DNA of 5,111 bases from Opitutales bacterium (GTDB lineage: Bacteria; Verrucomicrobiota; Verrucomicrobiia; Opitutales; Intestinicryptomonadaceae): positions 1 to 5,111 of the forward strand of contig JAGBOM010000332.1 in NCBI GenBank assembly GCA_017633865.1, given 5' to 3'. A program made the position numbers and the translations under genes. Positions 1-4,461 of the stretch are shown here, in pieces. Numbering within the stretch: the first letter of the stretch is position 1; each line of letters opens with the position of its first letter. Below the pieces are notes generated by a model. The model was not told where the DNA came from, made no database searches, and saw only the letters and a list, made by a program, of their open reading frames with translations.

Positions 1-93
1 CCCTCGGAAGCTTCGCTTCCTCTCGGTGGCAATGCGGCGGGTTGGGCAACCCGCCTTTTCTGTTTTTACACGCATTGAACTTCGTTCAATAGC
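1..93 (+). repeat. Structured tandem element, copy 1 (three hairpins)
   Basis: Three hairpins follow one another. Stem 1 (6-20) is GGAAGC-TTC-GCTTCC. Stem 2 (36-55) is an 8-bp stem GGCGGGTT/AACCCGCC with loop GGGC. Stem 3 (72-93) is GCATTGAAC-TTC-GTTCAATAGC, 9 bp with one bulged A at 91. Linkers are 15 nt (21-35, containing GTGGCA) and 16 nt (56-71). The same layout recurs exactly 109 nt downstream with compensatory changes, so the pairing appears to be conserved. The match to copy 2 reaches base 1 (CCCT at 1-4 and at 110-113), so the element may continue beyond the left edge. I do not recognise it as a named RNA family. Confidence 0.7.
36..67 (+). terminator. Rho-independent terminator (stem 2 of copy 1)
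   Basis: A perfect GC-rich 8-bp stem (36-43 with 48-55) has a 4-nt loop and is followed by TTTTCTGTTTTT at 56-67. This is a standard intrinsic terminator on the plus strand, presumably for a gene left of the window. The minus-strand side has no U-tract, so it should act in one direction only. Confidence 0.65.
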
Positions 94-108
94 AAGGGCA
101 CGCCCTTG
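93..108. repeat. Small hairpin between the two element copies
   Basis: CAAGGG (93-98) pairs with CCCTTG (103-108) around a 4-nt loop CACG. It sits in the spacer between the two copies and shares base 93 with stem 3 of copy 1. No equivalent follows copy 2. Confidence 0.5.
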
Positions 109-109
109 A

Positions 110-198
110 CCCTTGGGAGCTTGGTTCCCCCTCTGTGGCACTTCGGCGCGATGACTATCGCGCCTTCTTGCCGAAAGAACGCATTGCTTTGCAATAGC
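110..198 (+). repeat. Structured tandem element, copy 2 (three hairpins)
   Basis: This copy has the same plan as copy 1, shifted by 109 nt. Stem 1 (115-129) is GGGAGC-TTG-GTTCCC with one G-T pair. A 15-nt linker (130-144) matches copy 1 at about 11 positions. Stem 2 (145-164) is GGCGCGAT-GACT-ATCGCGCC. A 16-nt linker follows (165-180). Stem 3 (181-198) is GCATTGC-TTT-GCAATAGC, keeping the bulged A (196). Relative to copy 1, A-T became G-C in stem 1, and G-C became C-G and T-A became A-T in stem 2, so pairing is kept although sequence changed. The G-T pair at 119/125 is a G-U wobble in plus-strand RNA but would be a C-A mismatch in minus-strand RNA, which favours plus-strand RNA. Stem 2 is followed only by TTCTT, so it is a weaker terminator than in copy 1. 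Confidence 0.7.
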
Positions 199-332
199 TT
201 GATTGAGATTTTCCTATTTAAAAAAATAGTCTAATTAAAATAAGAAAAAAAGCCTATTCGGAGTTCACCGCCGCATAAATAATTGACAAACTAACAAAAT
301 TAAATTTCGATAAGTTTTAGGAACTTCACATT
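199..332. other. AT-rich leader region before the Sel1-like gene
   Basis: This stretch contains no gene. It is strongly AT-rich with A-tracts and has one short hairpin, CTATTT-AAAA-AAATAG (214-229). It includes the TTGACA box described separately and an AGGA at 319-322. The structured element does not recur in it. Confidence 0.5.
283..311 (+). promoter_or_regulatory. Possible sigma-70 promoter for the Sel1-like gene
   Basis: A perfect -35 hexamer TTGACA lies at 283-288. At 17-bp spacing the -10 position is TTCGAT (306-311), only 3/6 to consensus. The -35 box is convincing and the -10 is weak. The placement about 30-55 bp before the start codon suits the downstream gene. Confidence 0.35.
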
Positions 333-338
333 TTGATT

Positions 339-1316
339 ATGCGGACGATTGTTTATTTGCTGTTTTTATTTCCGCTTTGCGCGGCGGCAGGCGGAGAAAA
401 ATCTTTAGAGAATCCCGCGGGGCAAAACCCCGCCCCCGCTGAAATTGCCGGGAATCAACGCGGCGAAGCTGCGCAATCTAAAGGCGCGGCGTTAAAAACG
501 CGAAATGTACTCATAAGCGATGAAGAACAATGGGGAATGCATCGCCACAGCCAATATAAAGTTAAAAAAATCTCCTTTACCGACGTCGAAGATTTGTTAA
601 CAAAAGTCCCCTCTACGGATTTGCAAAAATCATTAGTTTACCAGGGCTTTTTCCCGGAATTTTCCAACGACACAGACTTTCTTATCGAGATGGATTATCT
701 TTACTCTTTCAACGAAGATGTAAATCCTGACGATTTAAAAATGGACATAGAGGTTGTAAACCCCCAAAAAGCCTTCGAGTTTGCAAAGCGCGCGTATCTC
801 CCTGAAGAGGGATACACGACAAAACGCGCGAGAATGGCCGGGGGGAATCTTGCCAACTGCTATTTATCCGGAATAGGGACGGAGCGCAATGTTGCCGAAG
901 CCGTAAAAATATTAAAAAATTCCCCCATATTTAAGGACAGCATTCCCGAAATATTAAACCAAAGTTGCATGAAAAATAAAGCTCGTTTCTATTACCCGCC
1001 TTTGATTGCCTATTTATGTTACAAGGGAATTGGCGTCGAGCCCGACATAGAAAGATGCAACGCCATATTGCGCTCCGGAGTGTTCCCGTATTGCTGGCAA
1101 AATTTTTACATAGGCTATTTAGTGCCGAAAGACTTTGATTTTGCCATATACTGCCTAAAAATTTTGGACGAAAAATGGGCGGACGAAATCATAATTAAAA
1201 TTTATGCTGGGGAATACAACCCCAAGCATAAAGACCCCGTTGCCTTGAAAAAATACCAGGATTATGTTAAAGGCAAAAAATACCAGCATAAACCTAAAAA
1301 GTATTATAGATTTTAA
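339..1316 (+). CDS. Exported Sel1-like repeat protein
   Basis: 325 residues from the ATG. The N-terminus is a classic signal peptide: Arg2, a hydrophobic run (IVYLLFLFPL), then CAAAGG with likely signal peptidase I cleavage after Ala17. A Pro/Ala/Gly-rich stretch follows to about residue 50, then a domain I do not recognise. From about residue 140 come Sel1-like helical repeats. The clearest is GNLANCYLSGIGTERNVAEA (about 169-188), preceded by a helix around NPQKAFEFAKRAY. A second is around PPLIAYLCYKGIGVEPDIER. Two degenerate ones follow (YIGYLVPKDFDFAIYCLK and IIIKIYAGEYNPKHKDP). The tail is basic. Sel1-like repeats are protein-binding scaffolds; the partner here is unknown and the protein should act in the periplasm. 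A TTG at 333 is in frame and lies 10 nt after an AGGA, against 16 nt for the ATG, so it is an alternative start. The stop overlaps that of the convergent gene by 4 bp. Confidence 0.85.
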   Translation: MRTIVYLLFLFPLCAAAGGEKSLENPAGQNPAPAEIAGNQRGEAAQSKGAALKTRNVLISDEEQWGMHRHSQYKVKKISFTDVEDLLTKVPSTDLQKSLVYQGFFPEFSNDTDFLIEMDYLYSFNEDVNPDDLKMDIEVVNPQKAFEFAKRAYLPEEGYTTKRARMAGGNLANCYLSGIGTERNVAEAVKILKNSPIFKDSIPEILNQSCMKNKARFYYPPLIAYLCYKGIGVEPDIERCNAILRSGVFPYCWQNFYIGYLVPKDFDFAIYCLKILDEKWADEIIIKIYAGEYNPKHKDPVALKKYQDYVKGKKYQHKPKKYYRF

Positions 1317-2617
1317 TACTTGCCCGGCGCGGAATTTAACAAATCTCCTTCGATTGTCGTTACTCCATCTTCAAAATTAATTGTGCCTTCTCCAATCTTC
1401 TTGAGATGTTTTGGATCTTTGCGCCCGCTTATTCCGCCGCCTTCGTAATCATCAGGACCGTCTTGCTTCAACCAGTAGTCTTGCGCCGCATGAAGTATGG
1501 GGTAAAAACCTAAGCCATACCGTTTTTTATCATCATCATTCCCTTTAGAGTTATAATTGTCAGGGTCTTTAGGTTTATCAGGGGTCCCATAGTTTTCCTT
1601 AACGGAGCCTTCTGCTATGGAAATTTTTACCTTAATCTTTATATTCCCATTTTGAAATCTATTATTTTTTACGTCATTATTGTATTCGCCAAGAACCCCC
1701 ACCCTGTCTATACTTATTTTATTATTCTTGTCGGAATATGAGTCTATTGCAATTTTTGTGGTTTCGGTTACTTCTTTCCCCTCTTTTTCCGAAAAATAAG
1801 TATATTCATACTCGACCACAACGGAATATCTCGTGTTTGGCTTTTCAGCGGTAATATCCAAATTTCCCGCGCACCAATTCCCTCTCTCGTCCACCTTTAC
1901 GCCGCCGTCTTGCAAATTTAAGCAGGCTCTCGTCTTTTGAGCCTTTTTTGACGGGGTTGTGGGGGCGCCCTCCTTTATCCATTGCCCGCCTTCATGCGTG
2001 CCGGCGGGGGCGCGGGGCTGGGTTTCCCAATTAGGCAATTCGCCGTCCTTGCCTTTTAGGTTTTCCATGCCGCTTTGAATGTCGGAAATGTCTATAATGC
2101 CGCATATTAAAAGCGTGAAATTTTGCAGGCATTCCGCGCTGTTTATGTCTCCAAAGCCCGCGTCGCTTTTTAGCCCGATTAAATGCGCAATTTCGTGCAA
2201 AATAGACGCTATCTTTGAATTTAAGCGGCTGTTGATTGTCAAGATTTCCGAACAGAGTGAATCGTACACGATGATTTCTTTTGCGCTTAGACTTGCGCTC
2301 GACAAAACTTCTTTAAACTCCTCGCCGCTTTCCGAAATAAATATTGGCTCCCTTCTGATTTTTAGGCGGGAATCGACAAGTTCCATTATGCGTTTATAAG
2401 CGTCAATCAAACGCGGCGCGTCAAACATATCCCCGTAAATTTTTTGGGAAACGCCAATCGCGCCGCCGCTTTTCAAACTTTGCATGGCAAAGCCCGACGC
2501 GTTATAGGCAAACGCAATGCACGCATCTATTATCTTTTGCTCTCCGTAATTTGTGCAGTTCGCTAAAAGATACCTTATTGTCTTTGATTTGTTCTGGAAA
2601 CTTCTTATGATGTTCAT
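1313..2617 (-). CDS. M35-like zinc metalloprotease domain protein, candidate effector
   Basis: 434 residues with no signal peptide or membrane segment. Residues 55-175 resemble M35/lysine-specific metalloendopeptidases as I remember them: a YGDMFDAPRLIDAYKRI helix, EIIVYD before the catalytic helix, HEIAHLIG (zinc ligands His141 and His145, catalytic Glu142), a possible third ligand at Asp157 in GFGD, then NSAECLQNF, comparable to the NADSYxYF segment. Residues 197-213 (WETQPRAPAGTHEGGQW) form a linker motif of the PRxPAGxxxGGQW type seen in phage head and polymorphic-toxin proteins. Residues 232-338 are beta-rich. An Asp/Lys/Asn-rich spacer (about 344-366) leads to a C-terminal region with ILHAAQDYW (His376, Asp380) that I cannot assign. 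The gene has no Shine-Dalgarno; the ATG lies 4 nt from a perfect hairpin. A secreted or phage-linked effector is an inference; protease activity is likely but its substrate is unknown. Confidence 0.8.
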   Translation of the reverse strand: MNIIRSFQNKSKTIRYLLANCTNYGEQKIIDACIAFAYNASGFAMQSLKSGGAIGVSQKIYGDMFDAPRLIDAYKRIMELVDSRLKIRREPIFISESGEEFKEVLSSASLSAKEIIVYDSLCSEILTINSRLNSKIASILHEIAHLIGLKSDAGFGDINSAECLQNFTLLICGIIDISDIQSGMENLKGKDGELPNWETQPRAPAGTHEGGQWIKEGAPTTPSKKAQKTRACLNLQDGGVKVDERGNWCAGNLDITAEKPNTRYSVVVEYEYTYFSEKEGKEVTETTKIAIDSYSDKNNKISIDRVGVLGEYNNDVKNNRFQNGNIKIKVKISIAEGSVKENYGTPDKPKDPDNYNSKGNDDDKKRYGLGFYPILHAAQDYWLKQDGPDDYEGGGISGRKDPKHLKKIGEGTINFEDGVTTIEGDLLNSAPGKY

Positions 2618-2621
2618 GCAT

Positions 2622-2647
2622 GCAAAATATCAGAAAAGATATTTTGC
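2622..2647 (-). promoter_or_regulatory. Perfect 10-bp inverted repeat at the protease gene start
   Basis: GCAAAATATC (2622-2631) and GATATTTTGC (2638-2647) are perfect inverted repeats around a 6-nt loop. The repeat ends 4 nt before the ATG of the minus-strand protease gene, so it occupies the place of the ribosome-binding site. It could be a repressor operator or an mRNA hairpin that limits translation. With no U-tract placed for it, a terminator role is unlikely. Confidence 0.55.
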
Positions 2648-2700
2648 GCAAACGAACTTTGGAAACTTTTGAATAGAAACTATACTTTTGAGCTCTTGGC

Positions 2701-2754
2701 GCATGACTATTGCGGGATTTCCGCAGCGACAAACTTCCGCACCCCCCAAAAAAA
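2701..2754. repeat. Degenerate direct repeat, copy 1
   Basis: Starts GCATG, then reaches TTTCCGCAGCGACAAA and a GC-C-rich/A-tract end. The 10-mer CGCAGCGACA (2722-2731) recurs at 2860-2869 in the second copy at 2847-2890. The spacing between GCATG and the 10-mer differs (21 against 13 nt), so the copies are related but diverged or shuffled. Confidence 0.35.
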
Positions 2755-2777
2755 CATCGTGAGTTCGTTGTTTTTGG
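2746..2777. repeat. Bulged A/T-rich hairpin
   Basis: CCAAAAAAAC (2746-2755) pairs with GTT (2767-2769) and TTTTTGG (2771-2777), giving 10 pairs with G2770 bulged and an 11-nt loop. No U-tract follows on either strand, so a terminator role is not supported. It overlaps the end of the first direct-repeat copy. Confidence 0.3.
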
Positions 2778-2799
2778 CGAGCGATTTTGGATGCATTTC

Positions 2800-2835
2800 A
2801 AGGAGATAGAAAAAAATATGCCCGACGCATACTAA
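2800..2835 (+). other. Strong Shine-Dalgarno with a 5-codon mini-ORF (MPDAY)
   Basis: AAGGAG (2800-2805) lies 12 nt before an ATG (2818) that opens a five-codon frame, Met-Pro-Asp-Ala-Tyr, then TAA (2833-2835). It is the best Shine-Dalgarno match I see in the window, yet serves no long frame. It could be a minimal leader, a remnant of a lost gene, or chance. It lies about 125 bp before panD. Confidence 0.2.
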
Positions 2836-2846
2836 ATTATGTGAGG

Positions 2847-2890
2847 GCATGTATTATTTCGCAGCGACACAGAAATGCGCCAAAAGCAAT
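2847..2890. repeat. Degenerate direct repeat, copy 2
   Basis: Starts GCATG and contains TTTCGCAGCGACACA followed by a GCGCC-AAAA end, matching the plan of 2701-2754. The plus-strand frame from the ATG at 2849 encodes an 18-residue peptide (MYYFAATQKCAKSNRLKK). I do not call it a gene because it has no properly spaced Shine-Dalgarno and no recognisable family. Confidence 0.35.
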
Positions 2891-2906
2891 CGCCTAAAAA
2901 AATAGG

Positions 2907-2935
2907 TTGACTCCCCCTGCTTATAAGTTAAGAGT
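2907..2935 (+). promoter_or_regulatory. Possible promoter of the panD gene series
   Basis: TTGACT (2907-2912) is 5/6 to the -35 consensus. The hexamer TATAAG (2922-2927) is 5/6 to the -10 consensus but lies only 9 bp away. At 16-bp spacing TAAGAG (2929-2934) is 3/6. So either the first box or the second is used with a weak partner. Either choice gives a short 5' leader of about 20-30 nt. Confidence 0.3.
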
Positions 2936-2961
2936 CTTGCACTTTAATAATTGTAAAATTC

Positions 2962-3336
2962 ATGCTCGTTCAGATATTAAAATCTAAAATACTGCGCGCC
3001 GAAGCCACCGACGCCGTTCAGGACTACGAAGGCTCCCTGGCGGTCGACGAAAACTTGATGAAAACCGTCGGCCTCCTCTACGGAGAAAAAATCCTCGTCG
3101 GCAATATCACAAACGGCAAAAGATTTGAAACCTACGCGATTCCAGCGCCCGCGGGCTCCAAAACCTTCTCGTTAAGGGGCGCGGCCGCCCACATGGGCAA
3201 GCCCGGCGACAAGCTCGTCATTATGTCTTTCGCCCAGCTTACCGAGGACGAGGCGAAAACCTGGATTCCCCGCACCATAACCCTCGCAGAGGGCAACTCC
3301 AAAATTATCAAGGCGCAAAACCCCGTAAAAATTTAA
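2962..3336 (+). CDS. panD: Aspartate 1-decarboxylase (pyruvoyl enzyme)
   Basis: Converts L-aspartate to beta-alanine and CO2 in the cytoplasm, supplying the beta-alanine half of pantothenate and so coenzyme A. The 124 residues align without gaps over the catalytic region to E. coli PanD (126 residues): Lys9, the self-cleavage site Gly24-Ser25 in YEGSLAVD, TNGKRFETYAI (50-60) with Arg54, Thr57 and Tyr58, GAAAH (73-77), GDKLVIMSFA and a TWIP segment. Ser25 should become the pyruvoyl group after cleavage. Two positions differ from the E. coli enzyme: His11 is Leu and Asn72, normally near-invariant, is Arg. No Shine-Dalgarno precedes the ATG. An aminotransferase gene follows after 18 nt in the same direction, so the two are probably co-transcribed. 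Confidence 0.95.
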   Translation: MLVQILKSKILRAEATDAVQDYEGSLAVDENLMKTVGLLYGEKILVGNITNGKRFETYAIPAPAGSKTFSLRGAAAHMGKPGDKLVIMSFAQLTEDEAKTWIPRTITLAEGNSKIIKAQNPVKI

Positions 3337-3354
3337 CCAAAAAACTGCAATATT

Positions 3355-4437
3355 ATGGCGTATAAACTATTCATACCCGGCCCGATAGAAGTATCGGAAA
3401 AAACCTACAAAGCTATGACGGAACACCTTGTCGGCCACCGCAGCAAGGACTTCGTCGCCCTAATGGAAAAGATCCAGCCCGACCTCCAAAAGCTGTTCTT
3501 CACGAAAGACCCCGTATATTTGAGCACCTCGAGCTCCTGGGGCGTGATGGAGGGCGCAATCAGAAACGTTTGCAAAAAGGGAGTCCTCAACTGCGCCAAC
3601 GGCGCGTTCTCCGACAAGTGGTACGACGTCTCGCTGCGCTGCGGCAAGTACGCCGAGGAATTGAAGTTCGACTGGGGCAAGCCCGTCGATCCCGAAGCGC
3701 TTGACAAGGCTCTTTCCACCGGCAAGTTCGACGCCGTAACGATTATCCATAACGAAACCTCCACCGGCACCATGAGCGACATTTGCGCGCTCTCGGAGGT
3801 TCTAAAAAAGTATCCGGACGTGGTTTCGATAGTCGACACCGTAAGCTCGTTCTCGGCAATGCCCATCAAGAAGGACGAGCTCGGCATAGACGTAATGCTT
3901 GCGGGCTGCCAAAAGGCCATGGCTATCCCCCCGGGATTGGCGTTCTTGACGGTTTCCCAAAAGGCTTTGGAGCGCGCCAAGACTGTCGAAGGCAGGGGCT
4001 ACTACTTCGACTTCCTCGAATTCCAGAAGTTCTATGAAAAGAACCAGACGCCCTCCACGCCCGTAATCTCGCTAATCTACGCTCTCAGAAGCAAGATTGA
4101 GGACATCAACTCAGAAGGCCTCGAAAACCGCTACGCACGCCATCTCGAAAACAACAAGATAGTGCGCGAATGGGGCTACAACTACGGTTTCGAGCTCTTC
4201 CCCGAGGAAAAATACTCCTCAATAACGCTCAACTGCTTCAAAAACAATTTGGACGTGGACATCGTCGCGGTGAACGAGCAGCTCAAAAAGCGCTTCAACA
4301 TGATGATAAACTGCGGCTACGGCAAAATTAAGGGCAAGACCTTCCGCATCTCCAACATGGGCGACGAAACTCCCGAAACCATGAGGGAGCTCCTCTCCAA
4401 CCTCGACTCCATTCTTCCCGAATACCTGAAGAAGTAG
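3355..4437 (+). CDS. Class V PLP aminotransferase (serine/alanine-glyoxylate type)
   Basis: 360 residues, full length for the fold-type I aminotransferase family that includes alanine-glyoxylate and serine-glyoxylate/pyruvate aminotransferases (COG0075-like). The N-terminus LFIPGPIEVSEKTYKAM followed by GHRSKDF is the family hallmark. Other landmarks are HNETSTG (132-138), Asp161 in VDTVSS (pairs with the pyridine nitrogen), Gln186-Lys187 in GCQKAMAIPPGL (Lys187 forms the PLP Schiff base), and Arg331 in FRISNMG (binds the substrate carboxylate). The PLP-phosphate loop, usually SGTG, reads SSWG (60-63). The amino donor and acceptor cannot be read from sequence; adjacency to panD might hint at beta-alanine or aspartate metabolism, but that is a guess. 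It lies 18 nt after panD and 24 nt before the topoisomerase gene, with no Shine-Dalgarno. Confidence 0.9.
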   Translation: MAYKLFIPGPIEVSEKTYKAMTEHLVGHRSKDFVALMEKIQPDLQKLFFTKDPVYLSTSSSWGVMEGAIRNVCKKGVLNCANGAFSDKWYDVSLRCGKYAEELKFDWGKPVDPEALDKALSTGKFDAVTIIHNETSTGTMSDICALSEVLKKYPDVVSIVDTVSSFSAMPIKKDELGIDVMLAGCQKAMAIPPGLAFLTVSQKALERAKTVEGRGYYFDFLEFQKFYEKNQTPSTPVISLIYALRSKIEDINSEGLENRYARHLENNKIVREWGYNYGFELFPEEKYSSITLNCFKNNLDVDIVAVNEQLKKRFNMMINCGYGKIKGKTFRISNMGDETPETMRELLSNLDSILPEYLKK

Positions 4438-4461
4438 CCGATTTTTACCGGCGCGCAAAAC

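Larger units (their letters stand above)
2618..2961. other. Intergenic region between divergent genes
   Basis: This 344-bp gap separates the minus-strand protease gene from plus-strand panD and must hold promoters for both. No long reading frame in it looks like a real gene. It contains the 10-bp hairpin at 2622-2647, a palindrome TGCGG-GATTT-CCGCA (2711-2725), a degenerate direct repeat (2701-2754 and 2847-2890), a bulged hairpin (2746-2777), an isolated AAGGAG with a 5-codon ORF, and promoter-like boxes near panD. Confidence 0.6.

Noticed and set aside
1..198. CRISPR array or integron attC sites
   Set aside because: There are only two copies, the repeated parts are hairpins with diverged sequence rather than identical repeats with unique spacers, and no attC core (GTTRRRY) arrangement is seen.
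339..400. Lipoprotein signal in the Sel1-like protein
   Set aside because: The cysteine is preceded by Phe-Pro-Leu rather than a lipobox such as Leu-Ala-Gly, while Ala-Ala-Ala before Gly-Gly suits signal peptidase I.
2079..2399. Plus-strand open frame of 106 codons antisense to the HEIAH region
   Set aside because: Antisense shadow of the protease domain; no start signals or family match.
2502..2801. Minus-strand open frame of 99 codons across the protease gene start
   Set aside because: It starts at a TTG, has a Cys/Arg/Ser-rich low-quality translation, and overlaps the protease gene in another frame.
2849..2905. 18-residue ORF (MYYFAATQKCAKSNRLKK)
   Set aside because: The GAGGG before it is only 1 nt from the ATG, it lies inside a degenerate repeat, and no family is recognisable.
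3405..3980. Minus-strand open frame of 191 codons inside the aminotransferase gene
   Set aside because: Antisense shadow of a full-length, motif-complete enzyme; no recognisable protein features.
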